Positions 26,069 through 35,341 of a DNA stretch of 64,000 nt are shown in pieces. Position numbers and translations under genes: made by a program. How positions within the stretch are numbered: the first letter of the stretch is position 1; every line of letters starts with the position of its first letter. Source of the DNA: CALAZP01 sp964410725 (GTDB lineage Bacteria > Bacteroidota > Bacteroidia > Chitinophagales > Saprospiraceae); contig CAYPID010000002.1 in the NCBI GenBank assembly GCA_964410725.1, positions 1 through 64,000 on the forward strand, given 5' to 3'. Under the pieces are notes generated by a model, which had not been told where the DNA came from, did not search any database, and was given only the letters and a program-made list of their open reading frames with translations.

Positions 26069-26953
26069 CTACTTAATTAATTTGATAGACATTACTATAT
26101 CTTCCTCTGGACGGTTTCTTGAATCCGTCCTAACCGAGGCAATTTCATCAATTACATTCCATCCGCGAATGACCTGTCCAAATACAGTGTATTCAAAATC
26201 TAAAAAAGGAGTTCCTCCGTTCTCAAGATAGGATTTTCTTTGCTCACTACTGTATCTAATTTCTTTTCTTGATTCAATTTTATCTATTTCTCCTTCCGTA
26301 AGAGGTTGCCCTTGAACAATATAAAATTGGGAACCCGAGGATTCTTTGTTAGGATTGGCTGCATCTCCCATTCTCGCTGCAGCTAGCGCGCCCTTTTGGT
26401 GTACAAATTGTGGGTTGAACTCTGCTTTTATAGTATATCCTGGCCCCCCCATCCCCAAAGGTTCTCCTGGTGAGGAATCTTTGGAATCAGGATCGCCACC
26501 TTGAATCATAAAACCACTAATTACTCGGTGGAATAATAATTGATTGTAAAATCCGCTCTCCACTAGTTTGGTAAAATTATCCCTATGTAAAGGAGTCTCA
26601 TCATATAATTTTACAATCATAGTACCTTTATTGGTTTCGATAGCGACCAAGCAAGATTCCGGAGGCAACACCCAAATAGTTTGCCGATTAACCTGTGTTC
26701 GCTTCCCTCTTTTTACCGTAAGGTTGACCTCATATCTTCCAGAGTTGGTATATATGTGCTTCCCGGTCTGACCATTGAAAACTGTTCCATCTCCGAAATC
26801 CCATCGGAAAGAATCACCTTCGTTATATTGGGCGGAAAACAATAAAACATCGCCCGCGACTGGTTGAGATACATCCATTTGAATAGTTCCCCAAGGCCTC
26901 CCGCAACCCCATATCATAGAGGTTATTACCAAAACAAAAATTAATAATCGCAT
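26069..26953 (-). CDS. Lipoprotein with PKD domain and cyclophilin-type peptidyl-prolyl isomerase
   Basis: 294 residues. A lipoprotein signal peptide (Met-Ile-Trp-Gly-Cys, Cys at residue 17) leads into a PKD domain (about 28-95, with Phe-Arg-Trp-Asp-Phe-Gly-Asp-Gly-Thr). A cyclophilin domain follows (about 100-292: Leu-Phe-His-Arg-Val-Ile, Phe-Met-Ile-Gln-Gly-Gly-Asp-Pro, Gly-Ser-Gln-Phe-Tyr-Ile-Val). It should catalyse proline cis/trans isomerisation in the periplasm, with the PKD domain acting as a spacer or binding unit. The partner cyclophilin gene lies just upstream, 3 bases away. The same insertion, Tyr-Leu-Glu-x-Gly-Gly-x-Pro-Phe-Leu-Asp, occurs in both proteins. Confidence 0.9.
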   Translation of the reverse strand: MRLLIFVLVITSMIWGCGRPWGTIQMDVSQPVAGDVLLFSAQYNEGDSFRWDFGDGTVFNGQTGKHIYTNSGRYEVNLTVKRGKRTQVNRQTIWVLPPESCLVAIETNKGTMIVKLYDETPLHRDNFTKLVESGFYNQLLFHRVISGFMIQGGDPDSKDSSPGEPLGMGGPGYTIKAEFNPQFVHQKGALAAARMGDAANPNKESSGSQFYIVQGQPLTEGEIDKIESRKEIRYSSEQRKSYLENGGTPFLDFEYTVFGQVIRGWNVIDEIASVRTDSRNRPEEDIVMSIKLIK

Positions 26954-26956
26954 TGG

Positions 26957-27604
26957 TTAGTGGATGACTTTTACTTTCATTTCTATATTTTCTAAAGGCC
27001 TGTCTCGACCATCCCTTGGAAGAGCTACCAGTTGATCTACTACCTCTAATCCTTTAATAACCTGCCCAAAAACTGTATACTCATTATCCAAGAATGGAGC
27101 ACCGCCAACTTCTAAATATTTTTGTTTTTGCTCCTCGGTGTAGGTGATTCCATTTTTTTGTTCAATCTGCTGGAGCAACCGCTCAACTACAGGTTGTCCT
27201 TGAACTATATAGAATTGAGAACCATTAGATTGTTTTTGAGGATTTACTGCATCGTTTTTCCTTGCCGCTGCTAGTGCACCTTTATAATGTAAGGCCCCAA
27301 TTTCCGCATCCAATTGATATCCAGGTCCTCCTTGTCCAAGAGGGTTGCCTGGAGGGCTATTTTTCGAATCTGGGTCTCCTCCCTGGGCCATAAAGCCCGG
27401 AATGACTCGATGAAATAATAACCCATCATAAAATCCTTCCTCAGCTAGCTTGATAAAATTATCGCGATGAGAAGGAGTGGAATCGTAAAGCTCAATTTCG
27501 ATATTCCCCAAACTGGTTTCAATGACTACCATTCTGTTGTTTTGAGAGGTACAAGACCAAAGGCCTAAAATTATTAACAGTAATAAATTATTGAATGACT
27601 TCAT
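26957..27604 (-). CDS. Lipoprotein cyclophilin-type peptidyl-prolyl isomerase
   Basis: About 215 residues from the ATG at 27604, which directly precedes a lipoprotein signal (Leu-Trp-Ser-Cys); an upstream in-frame ATG at 27634 is less likely because it would put ten charged/hydrophobic residues ahead of the signal. The cyclophilin core shows Leu-Phe-His-Arg-Val-Ile-Pro-Gly-Phe-Met-Ala-Gln-Gly-Gly and Gly-Ser-Gln-Phe-Tyr-Ile-Val-Gln-Gly. The domain is closely similar to the C-terminal half of the adjacent PKD-cyclophilin, suggesting tandem duplication. It overlaps the end of the small gene upstream by 17 bases. It is a periplasmic folding catalyst. Confidence 0.9.
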   Translation of the reverse strand: MKSFNNLLLLIILGLWSCTSQNNRMVVIETSLGNIEIELYDSTPSHRDNFIKLAEEGFYDGLLFHRVIPGFMAQGGDPDSKNSPPGNPLGQGGPGYQLDAEIGALHYKGALAAARKNDAVNPQKQSNGSQFYIVQGQPVVERLLQQIEQKNGITYTEEQKQKYLEVGGAPFLDNEYTVFGQVIKGLEVVDQLVALPRDGRDRPLENIEMKVKVIH

Positions 27605-27947
27605 TTTCACGCTCTTTAAAATAATGAATGACACCTTCTATTAAAATTTGCTCCTGCTCCCCCAGTGACAATTTTTCAATAGCACGAATGCGCTCGAAAT
27701 GTGGCCACCCATCCTCGTCTCTTCCGACAAAGGAGTAATATCCTTTAGGAATTAAAACCGTACAAACTGCCACATGCATGAGATCTTGTTTTTCCTCTTT
27801 AGTAAAACTTTCCCGCCATCTTCCTAACTCTTGAATCCCAATTAAAAATAGCACCGCATTTAAATCCGGTAGTTGCTCGCGTTTTAAATCATCCTTAATA
27901 TGATGTCTGATCTTGAGCCACTCGAAATCTCTTTCCCACGCCTCCAT
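27588..27947 (-). CDS. Conserved small protein of unknown function
   Basis: 119 residues, helical, without signal peptide or membrane segment (Trp-Leu-Lys-Ile-Arg-His-His-Ile-Lys-Asp-Asp-Leu near residue 10; Leu-Ile-Gly-Ile-Gln-Glu-Leu-Gly-Arg-Trp-Arg at 35-45; Gly-Tyr-Tyr-Ser-Phe-Val-Gly near 70). It looks like a conserved Bacteroidota cytoplasmic protein, but I do not recognise a named family. Its end overlaps the likely start of the cyclophilin gene by 17 bases, which indicates one transcript. The lolC-like gene is 33 bases away on the other side. Confidence 0.7.
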   Translation of the reverse strand: MEAWERDFEWLKIRHHIKDDLKREQLPDLNAVLFLIGIQELGRWRESFTKEEKQDLMHVAVCTVLIPKGYYSFVGRDEDGWPHFERIRAIEKLSLGEQEQILIEGVIHYFKERENEVIQ

Positions 27948-27980
27948 TGAAAAATTTTTACAAATATAGAAAACCCATCT

Positions 27981-29201
27981 TTATTCTTCTCTTATCAAGG
28001 TAGTGACCTTTCCTGCTTTTATAGCTGGCAATAAAGAAGCCGTTAGTCCAATCAATGAAACCGTTGCGGCTACTACTACGAAATCGGCAAACTTCAAAGT
28101 GCTTGGGTAGGCATCAATCACAAAATTTCCAGGAATACTCACAATTCCAAATAGTTTTTGAATCCCATATACCAATAAAGCAATGACAAAACCCGATGCT
28201 ATGCCTAACACACTCAATAACATCCCCTCTATTAAAAATATACTCCTAATCTGACGACTCGTGGCGCCCATAGAATAGAGAATGGCAATATCTTTTTTCT
28301 TCTCCAAAACCACCATCCACAAAGCGCCAGTTAAATTAAAAGCAATTAAAAGCAACATGAATCCAGCGATAGCGAATGCCAGCCACTTTTCAATTTTCAT
28401 CAACTTGATAAATGCGGCTTGTTGCTCCTCTCTGGTTTGAATCACCAAACCCCGATCCTTTAAGATATCTTCAAGCTGCTCTTTTAAATCACGAGAATTA
28501 GACTGTGGTTCTATTCCAATTTCTATAGCACTTACCTCCTTCGCCAACCGCAATAAATCACGAACAACAGAAATATCTGCGAGGATGTATTTGTTATCAA
28601 ATTCCTGTTGGACAATAAAAGTCCCACTTGGGTATAGTAATCGAGAACGAAATGGGGTTTCCAATGGCCGAATAGTTCCACTTTTGGGAATAAAGACTCC
28701 CAAGGTGGAAAAATCGTCATCAATAGAAATTCCTAGCTTATTGCGCATTCCCAAACCAACTACTGCCGTGTACTTTGGACCGCTTCTAAGGATATATTCT
28801 CCTTCCCTAACCATACTATCCATTCCATTTATTTTGTGGAAATTGGAATCTACTCCTTTTATCACACCAATATTTTGCTTTTCCCCGTAATTAAAAAAAG
28901 CTACCTCCTCTAAGGTCTTAGAGACATACCGTATGCCTGAGATTTCATCGATCTTTGCTAAAGTTTGCTCATCAACATCAAAAGTTTTACCCTTTAGAGG
29001 TAAAACTTTTAAATCTGGGTCAAAATGACTGTACATCCCGCTGATTAACTCCTCAAACCCATTAAAAACCGATAAAACCAAAATCAGCGCAGCTGATCCA
29101 ATCGTTAACCCAAAAACCGAAATACCAGTAATAATATTGATGGCATTCATTTTCTTTTTAGAAAACAAATACCTCTTGGCTAATCGAAATGAAAAATTCA
29201 T
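27981..29201 (-). CDS. FtsX/LolC-type ABC transporter permease
   Basis: About 406 residues from the ATG at 29201 (Met-Asn-Phe-Ser-Phe-Arg-Leu-Ala-Lys-Arg-Tyr-Leu-Phe), the usual start of the family; the in-frame ATG at 29225 adds only eight residues. TM1 is near 20-45 (Ala-Ile-Asn-Ile-Ile-Thr-Gly-Ile-Ser-Val-Phe-Gly), a MacB-type periplasmic domain follows to about 260, then three more helices with Ile-Ala-Ile-Leu-Tyr-Ser-Met-Gly-Ala-Thr in the FtsX loop. It would move lipoproteins or other substrates from the inner membrane with an ATPase encoded elsewhere; none is adjacent. Confidence 0.88.
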   Translation of the reverse strand: MNFSFRLAKRYLFSKKKMNAINIITGISVFGLTIGSAALILVLSVFNGFEELISGMYSHFDPDLKVLPLKGKTFDVDEQTLAKIDEISGIRYVSKTLEEVAFFNYGEKQNIGVIKGVDSNFHKINGMDSMVREGEYILRSGPKYTAVVGLGMRNKLGISIDDDFSTLGVFIPKSGTIRPLETPFRSRLLYPSGTFIVQQEFDNKYILADISVVRDLLRLAKEVSAIEIGIEPQSNSRDLKEQLEDILKDRGLVIQTREEQQAAFIKLMKIEKWLAFAIAGFMLLLIAFNLTGALWMVVLEKKKDIAILYSMGATSRQIRSIFLIEGMLLSVLGIASGFVIALLVYGIQKLFGIVSIPGNFVIDAYPSTLKFADFVVVAATVSLIGLTASLLPAIKAGKVTTLIREE

Positions 29202-29206
29202 AGCCT

Positions 29207-32104
29207 TTAATTCAATCTCGCCCAAAACCGCATGTCCCTATCCTCCATTGCGTTATAAATAATATTCATAATCCTATCCCTAATGGCATATCGATTGATC
29301 GCTGTATTTCTCATATTCGGATAAGTCCTATTGGATAAGAAAACAACCAATAATTCCTCTTGTGGGTCAGCCCAAACCATGGTGCCTGTAAATCCTAAGT
29401 GTCCAAATGTGTCTAAGTCTCTAATATCAAAACCAATCGCTCTTCCATTATCTACCAATTGCCTTTTGGTAAATTTATTTACAGTTTGAGGCTTCAAATA
29501 TCGCCTCCCACCGTATATCCCTCCTTGCAATATCATCTGCATAACCACCGCTAAATCTTTAGCAGAAGCAAATAAACCAGCATGCCCACTGACTCCACCA
29601 AACATAGCTGCAGCCATATCGTGAACATATCCTTTTATCGTTTGGTTTCTGAAATACCGATCCTCCTCCGTCGGAACCACTTCAGATAATTTCGCCCACC
29701 CTATAGGATTAAAACCTATATGTTCTAATTCTAAAGGTCGATAAAATATACTAGCCACATAATCTTCTAAGTTCATTCCAGTTATATTTTGGACCAAATC
29801 CGCAATCATGATGAACCCCAAATCACTATAGACATAATCTTTATCTGACCTTAAACTAGAGCAGTAAATGATGTTTTTTATAGAATCTATATAATCTTTC
29901 CTCATGTAAAGATCTGATGAAACCTGAACAGAGAAAGCCTCTGAAGAAGTTCTTTGATAGTATTGAGGAGAAGGTTGAGTTCTTTTCCTCTTGCGCTCAA
30001 CCGTCTCCGCATAAAAGGGTATCCAAGAACGTAGCCCTGCAGTATGTGTCATAATCTCCCTCAAAGTCAACTGCTCCTTATCGGTCAAAAACAAATCGGG
30101 TAAATACAACCCAATCGGCGCATCTAAATCAATTTTCCCCTCTTCCTCTAATTTCATCACTGCTAAAGTAGAAGCCGCTACTTTTGTTATTGAGGCCAAA
30201 TCAAAAATGGATTCCTTTCTAATAGGTGTCCTCTTACTGTAGGTCTGATGTCCAAAGGCTTCATGGTAAATAATTTGCCCCTTCTTGGCTACCAATACTA
30301 CGGCTCCCGGAAACGCCCTTTTTTGGATACCCTCCTGAACGACTTCCTCTATCCTACGGAGGGTATCAGCGTTCATTTTAACTTCGTTGGGAGATCGATA
30401 ACCAAATTTCATTAATTTTTGGGTATATAGCCCCTGATTAAATTGGGCTTTCGGTGAAGCAGTTACAGGTAGCCTTCCCATAAATGGAATGGCACCGAAT
30501 AAAGCTTGGGCTGTCAGATCCTGAATTAAAGAATCCTCCTCATAGCTCATAACCACATTGTTGAAATCATCAAAAAGCTCTAAACTGTAGGGCGTGCCAA
30601 AAATAGTAATGATAACTTTAGTGACCTTCGATAAACGCTTCAAAAACTCCACCCCATTTTGATCGATATTAAAATGAGTTGAAGAAGTGCCTTTGATATT
30701 GTGGATTCCAACCACCACCAAGTTTTTGTCGCTTAACTGCGTCAATAATTTCTCAGCATTATCTTTCCAATAATAATGGGTCAGTTCCGCATAATCCTCC
30801 AACCTTTGCTGAAAAGCAGTTGCTCCTGAGTTTCCGATGTTTAGAGTAGCAATTTTTATTTCCGCTGTTTTTTTTATGGGAATAATGGTGTCTTGATTAC
30901 GTACCAACGTCAATGCCTCGGCTATCAAATTCTCCTTTAGTTGAAGGGCTTCCGGACGATTCAAAAAACCTCTTAAGCCAACAGTATCCAAAGGTTGAAA
31001 ATCTGTAATCCCATATTTATACTTAGCTCTCAAAATTCTTTTGACGCTAGTCGCTATCTGAATCGAATCAATCGTTCCAGCTGACAAATATTTATTAATG
31101 TATTGAAATGCAGCTTCTAGATCCTCTGGCAAAACCAACATATCATTTCCCGCTAATAAAGCCTCAGCTTCTACTTCTCCAGGTTCAAAATGCTTAGTAA
31201 CCCCCTTCATCTCTAAGGCATCTGTAAAAACCACTCCATCAAAAGCCATTTCTGACCGCAGTAAACCTTTAATCGTATGACTAGATAGAGTGGTAGGTCT
31301 ATTGGCTCTATCATCTAATGCAGGTACAGATAAGTGCGCAACCATTACACCTCCAATTCCCTTTTTGATTAATTCCTTGAAAGGATACAATTCAAGACTA
31401 TCCAATCGCTCTTTAGTTTGGTCAATAATCGGGAGATCGTGGTGGGAATCCACATCGGTATCCCCATGGCCGGGAAAATGCTTAGCTGATGCCATTACCC
31501 CTTTTTCTTGCAATCCTTTCATGTACATGTACGACTTAACCGCAACGTTATATTTATCTTCCCCAAATGAACGGGTGTGGATAACAGGATTGTCAGGATT
31601 GTTATTGATATCCGCTACTGGAGCAAAATTCACATGAGTGCCTACCCGTTTTAATTGAGCTGCAACCTCCTCTCCCATTCGCAAAATCAGCGAATTATCC
31701 TGGATGGCCCCCAGCATGAGTTGTCTTGGAAAACTATATACCGAGGATTTCATGCGCATCCCCAATCCCCACTCAGCATCCATCGCAATCATCAGCGGAA
31801 CTTTAGCAACTAATTGTTGATAAGAATTGACCAGCATGGCTTGCCGCTCCGGAGTTCCCTGAAAAAAGCACAACCCGCCTACCTGATATTTTTCAATTAA
31901 ATCTCCCACCATCTTTTCATAAGACGGCCCTTTGTCTGAATGCGCTCTAATCATAAAAAGCTGACCTATCCGCTCTTGGGCATTCATAGATTCATAAACA
32001 GAATCAACCCACCTATCAACAGAAGGAATCGAATCCTGACCCATCAAAAAGCCATTCCACACTAAAAAAACTAAACCAGTTAACCTTACTTTTATCCCAT
32101 TCAT
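29207..32104 (-). CDS. GH3 beta-N-acetylglucosaminidase fused to serine beta-lactamase-like domain
   Basis: 965 residues. The N-terminal half is a NagZ-like GH3: Lys208-His209-Phe-Pro-Gly-His213-Gly, with the Asp219-Ser-His221 general acid/base dyad, and the nucleophile Asp295 in Thr-Asp-Ala-Leu-Glu-Met-Lys-Gly. A linking region (about 390-575) may be the GH3 C-terminal domain. The second half is a class-C/esterase-like serine hydrolase with Ser638-x-x-Lys641, Tyr759-Ser-Asp761 (Asp in place of Asn) and a Gly-Phe-Thr-Gly-Thr third motif. A signal peptide covers about 1-22. The protein probably acts on peptidoglycan fragments in the periplasm, with the GH3 part removing GlcNAc from muropeptides and the other domain hydrolysing an ester or amide. 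The fusion is known from other Bacteroidota. Confidence 0.92.
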   Translation of the reverse strand: MNGIKVRLTGLVFLVWNGFLMGQDSIPSVDRWVDSVYESMNAQERIGQLFMIRAHSDKGPSYEKMVGDLIEKYQVGGLCFFQGTPERQAMLVNSYQQLVAKVPLMIAMDAEWGLGMRMKSSVYSFPRQLMLGAIQDNSLILRMGEEVAAQLKRVGTHVNFAPVADINNNPDNPVIHTRSFGEDKYNVAVKSYMYMKGLQEKGVMASAKHFPGHGDTDVDSHHDLPIIDQTKERLDSLELYPFKELIKKGIGGVMVAHLSVPALDDRANRPTTLSSHTIKGLLRSEMAFDGVVFTDALEMKGVTKHFEPGEVEAEALLAGNDMLVLPEDLEAAFQYINKYLSAGTIDSIQIATSVKRILRAKYKYGITDFQPLDTVGLRGFLNRPEALQLKENLIAEALTLVRNQDTIIPIKKTAEIKIATLNIGNSGATAFQQRLEDYAELTHYYWKDNAEKLLTQLSDKNLVVVGIHNIKGTSSTHFNIDQNGVEFLKRLSKVTKVIITIFGTPYSLELFDDFNNVVMSYEEDSLIQDLTAQALFGAIPFMGRLPVTASPKAQFNQGLYTQKLMKFGYRSPNEVKMNADTLRRIEEVVQEGIQKRAFPGAVVLVAKKGQIIYHEAFGHQTYSKRTPIRKESIFDLASITKVAASTLAVMKLEEEGKIDLDAPIGLYLPDLFLTDKEQLTLREIMTHTAGLRSWIPFYAETVERKRKRTQPSPQYYQRTSSEAFSVQVSSDLYMRKDYIDSIKNIIYCSSLRSDKDYVYSDLGFIMIADLVQNITGMNLEDYVASIFYRPLELEHIGFNPIGWAKLSEVVPTEEDRYFRNQTIKGYVHDMAAAMFGGVSGHAGLFASAKDLAVVMQMILQGGIYGGRRYLKPQTVNKFTKRQLVDNGRAIGFDIRDLDTFGHLGFTGTMVWADPQEELLVVFLSNRTYPNMRNTAINRYAIRDRIMNIIYNAMEDRDMRFWARLN

Positions 32105-32272
32105 GAATATTTGGCATTAGAGGTTTTCTACAACTATTATGTATAACAATAATACCTTTTTAATCGAAAAAAAGCCTCTTTCTTCCAAAATAGTTTGTAA
32201 ATATTTTTCTTCTTCAAACTGAAAAAAATGCTGCTGTTGCAACCCTAATATACCAAGTGGTTCTTGTGAAAA

Positions 32273-34120
32273 CTATAAAGATGAATCAAGTTGTTTGGCT
32301 CTTTCCATACTAGAGTCCCCTTGTTCTAGCGCTCCCAAATTATAATAAGCAATAGCTAAATTATACCAAGCACTCCCATTGTTTGGTTCTATTTCAACCG
32401 CCTTCAAAAACCATTGGAGTGCCTCCGCATTATTCCCTTGAGAACCATAGGCGACCCCCAACAATCGATAGACCTCATAATCATTCGTCCTCATCTGAGC
32501 AGATAACTGAAGCCACTGAATGGCCTTTTCCAAATTGCCCTCCCGTTCACCAAAATACCTTCCACCATCCCGATAGGCTATAGACAAATTAGTAAGCGCC
32601 TCCTGATAAGCAGGATCAATGGCTAAAGCATTTCGGTAATCCTGAACAGCCTTTTCAAATGATCCCATATATAGGTTGGCATTCCCCTTTAATAAATGAG
32701 CATTTTTGTAGTTAGGGTGGATGGATACTGCTTTTTCTAAAAAACCAAGGGCCTTTTGTAAATACTCCTCATTGATAGATTCTTGCTCAAGACTTTTTTC
32801 AATCAATACCCCTCCCAATGCATTATTCAGTTTGGCACTATTTGGAACCACCTGAATGTCTTTTGAAAAAAGGGTGTAATTATTTTTCCAAGCCATATTC
32901 CGCGCAAAAGTAAGCGTGGAAAAGACTGCCAAAATAATCCCCAAAATAATCTTGTGGAATGGTTTAGGTATCCAAAGATTCAGCAAACTGGTTACGGCAA
33001 TTATCCAACCTAGAGAAGGCATAAACATAAATCTTTCGGATAAATGGGTCCCTATCGGGAAAATCACATTAGACACCACAGAAAAGGTCAACCAAAAGAA
33101 CAGCATCCCAAAAGTAAAATCTTTTCTCTTAGCCCTGAATAATATAATAAGCACCAACAAAATCAGATGAAATAGAAGGGATAGTATAATAGTGGGATGC
33201 TTCATGCTCACTACTGGCAATGCCAAAGGGTAATAGTCGTGGGAAAGAGGAAAGGGGAAAATCAATAGCTGCTGATATTTCATCCAGGATTGCAGAATTA
33301 AAGCAGTACGCTCCCAACCATTCATCAAGACATATAAATTGTCTTGTATTTTGAGAAATGGATTATTCATCCATTCCATGCTCGCTGTGAAGTCTATCTG
33401 ACCAATCACCATACTTCGAATCCAAAGAAAAATACCCATTACAACCACAGCAGGTAAGACCCCAACGACCACTTTCTTCCATTCCTTTTCACGCAAATAC
33501 CAAGCAGCTAAAGGGAAAATTGCGATAAACGTTAAACTATTTTCCTTGGAAAGTAAACCCAAAAAATAAAATAAGCCGATCCCAGCCAAAAAAATAGGCG
33601 AGGGCCTTTTCAATTGCTTTAGAAAAAAATAAAGGGCCATCAAGGCAAATAAAAAAGAAAAAATTTCATCTCTCCCCTTAATATTAGCTACTACTTCTGT
33701 ATGCAAAGGATGAGTTAGAAAAAGAAAAGTGATGGCTATTGACAATCCCCTCTCCATACGAAGTAAAAGAAGACACTTGAATATTACTATTCCAAGAATA
33801 CCGTATAAAATAGCATTAATAACATGCCCACTAACAGGTTGAAGACCGAAAAGAGAAACCTCCAGTGCAAAAGTAGCCAAACTAAAAGGTCGATAGCGAC
33901 CACCTGCAACTAATTGTTCCTTACCTTCCTGTTGAAAAAACCCATAAAAGGTATCCTTGGAAAAGATACCGTTCCAACCCTTTATGCCCGATTTGGTAAA
34001 ACTATTTTCTGAAAATACAATCGCATCATCAAGGACAAATTCATGCTGAAAAGTATTGGCGTAAAGCAAAAAACCTACTAAAAAAATAACCAATTCCGTT
34101 TTCTGAAAAACACTTTTCAT
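32273..34120 (-). CDS. TMTC-like membrane glycosyltransferase with TPR repeats
   Basis: 615 residues. The first 420 or so are membrane segments beginning with Asn-Thr-Phe-Gln-His-Glu-Phe-Val-Leu-Asp-Asp (residues 22-32) and then Arg-Tyr-Arg-Pro-Phe-Ser-Leu and His-Pro-Leu-His-Thr-Glu-Val-Val-Ala, all typical of TMTC-like GT-C glycosyltransferases. The Asp-Asp pair in the first loop is a candidate catalytic site. From about 430 to 610 there are TPR units (Ala-Ile-Asp-Pro-Ala-Tyr-Gln, Trp-Tyr-Asn-Leu-Ala-Ile-Ala-Tyr-Tyr-Asn-Leu-Gly). It is expected to transfer a lipid-linked sugar onto proteins at the inner membrane. Target and sugar are unknown. It is separated from the GH3 gene by 168 bases. 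Confidence 0.85.
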   Translation of the reverse strand: MKSVFQKTELVIFLVGFLLYANTFQHEFVLDDAIVFSENSFTKSGIKGWNGIFSKDTFYGFFQQEGKEQLVAGGRYRPFSLATFALEVSLFGLQPVSGHVINAILYGILGIVIFKCLLLLRMERGLSIAITFLFLTHPLHTEVVANIKGRDEIFSFLFALMALYFFLKQLKRPSPIFLAGIGLFYFLGLLSKENSLTFIAIFPLAAWYLREKEWKKVVVGVLPAVVVMGIFLWIRSMVIGQIDFTASMEWMNNPFLKIQDNLYVLMNGWERTALILQSWMKYQQLLIFPFPLSHDYYPLALPVVSMKHPTIILSLLFHLILLVLIILFRAKRKDFTFGMLFFWLTFSVVSNVIFPIGTHLSERFMFMPSLGWIIAVTSLLNLWIPKPFHKIILGIILAVFSTLTFARNMAWKNNYTLFSKDIQVVPNSAKLNNALGGVLIEKSLEQESINEEYLQKALGFLEKAVSIHPNYKNAHLLKGNANLYMGSFEKAVQDYRNALAIDPAYQEALTNLSIAYRDGGRYFGEREGNLEKAIQWLQLSAQMRTNDYEVYRLLGVAYGSQGNNAEALQWFLKAVEIEPNNGSAWYNLAIAYYNLGALEQGDSSMERAKQLDSSL

Positions 34121-34142
34121 GGCGCATTAAATACCATTCTAA

Positions 34143-35186
34143 TTATACCAGCTCGAGAGGTTCATCCTTTTTAATGGCCTGATATCTTCCTTTTCCAAAT
34201 TTTGTCCCATTAAAAGTGATAGATTTCTTAAGTTGCTCTCTGGTTTCTTCTTCCAATTGGTTGAAATCTTTACATTTATTGGAACAACAAGAATCATATT
34301 TTTCGGCGCATTCCTCACACTGGATAAAAAGAATATGGCAAGCATCATTCGCACAATTAATATGCGTATCTGCTGGCTGGCCGCACTGATGACACCTGGC
34401 AATCACCTCTTCCGAAATTCGTTCTCCCATGCGTTCGTCAAAAACAAAATTCTTTCCAACAAATTTATTGGGCAAACCCTTCTCTGAACATTGTCTCGTG
34501 TACTCAATAATACCTCCATCAATCATACATACATCCTTGAAACCCTTATGAAGGTAGTATGCACTAGCCTTTTCACAACGTATTCCTCCGGTGCAATACA
34601 TGATAATGGTTTTGTCCTTATCTGACTCTAACATTTCTTCAACTAAAGGTAAGGCATCTCGAAAAGTTTCTACATCAGGACATATCGCACCCTCAAAATG
34701 ACCTACCTCGCTTTCATAATGGTTTCGCATATCAACCACTATAGTATCGTCCTTCTCCAATAAATTATTCACCTCAGGTGCAGATAGATGTCTGCCTCTT
34801 TTCGTAACATCAAAAGTAGCATCATTCAATCCGTCCGCTACAATCTTTTTCCGGACCTTTATTTTTAATTTGTAAAAAGATTTGCCGTCGTCCTCAATGG
34901 CATAATTAAGCCTTATCCCCTTCAACCAACCAGTTTCTTCCAAGAGCGCTTCGAATAAGCCAAAATTATCTTTTGGAACAGATATCTGACCATTTACCCC
35001 CTCCTGGGAAACATAAATTCTGCCAAAAACCCCAAGATTATCTAATGCCACAAAAAATGAATCTCTAAAAGCTTGGGGATCCTCCAATTGGTAATACTTG
35101 TAAAAGGATAAAGTCACTCTCTCTTCATTGGACTTCTTGAGTAGATCCTTAAGTTCCTCGTTATTTATTCTATTCCAAAGTTTCAT
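34143..35186 (-). CDS. trhO: tRNA uridine 5-hydroxylase-type rhodanese protein
   Basis: About 347 residues. An N-terminal acylphosphatase-like domain (Tyr-Val-Ser-Gln-Glu-Gly-Val-Asn-Gly-Gln-Ile) precedes a rhodanese domain with the catalytic Cys198 in Met-Tyr-Cys-Thr-Gly-Gly-Ile-Arg-Cys-Glu. The C-terminal Cys-rich tail (Cys-His-Gln-Cys-Gly, Cys-Ala-Asn-Asp-Ala-Cys, Cys-Glu-Glu-Cys, Cys-Cys-Ser) probably binds metal. TrhO (YceA) hydroxylates U34 of certain tRNAs on the way to 5-methoxy- or 5-carboxymethoxy-uridine. The ATG at 35186 matches the family start; an ATG nine bases upstream (35195) is also possible. It is an isolated gene 23 bases after the TMTC-like gene start on the same strand. 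Confidence 0.93.
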   Translation of the reverse strand: MKLWNRINNEELKDLLKKSNEERVTLSFYKYYQLEDPQAFRDSFFVALDNLGVFGRIYVSQEGVNGQISVPKDNFGLFEALLEETGWLKGIRLNYAIEDDGKSFYKLKIKVRKKIVADGLNDATFDVTKRGRHLSAPEVNNLLEKDDTIVVDMRNHYESEVGHFEGAICPDVETFRDALPLVEEMLESDKDKTIIMYCTGGIRCEKASAYYLHKGFKDVCMIDGGIIEYTRQCSEKGLPNKFVGKNFVFDERMGERISEEVIARCHQCGQPADTHINCANDACHILFIQCEECAEKYDSCCSNKCKDFNQLEEETREQLKKSITFNGTKFGKGRYQAIKKDEPLELV

Positions 35187-35240
35187 AATAACCATTTGTT
35201 AAAACAAAAATACAGTTTTAAAGGCTCAAATCTCCTTATC

Positions 35241-35259
35241 ATTAGGCGGTTTGCCTAAT
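35241..35259. repeat. Inverted repeat between trhO and a hypothetical gene
   Basis: Seven-base arms (ATTAGGC / GCCTAAT) flank a 5-base loop. It lies 55 bases upstream of the trhO start on the minus strand and 83 bases before the plus-strand hypothetical gene, so it could be an operator for either. The T-run after it is too broken for a clear terminator. Confidence 0.3.
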
Positions 35260-35341
35260 TTATATTAATTTTAAGATAATTAGCGACCGCTTGTTAATCC
35301 AATGTAACGATTCACGTTTTTCTTTTTTTGAATAGTGCGCT

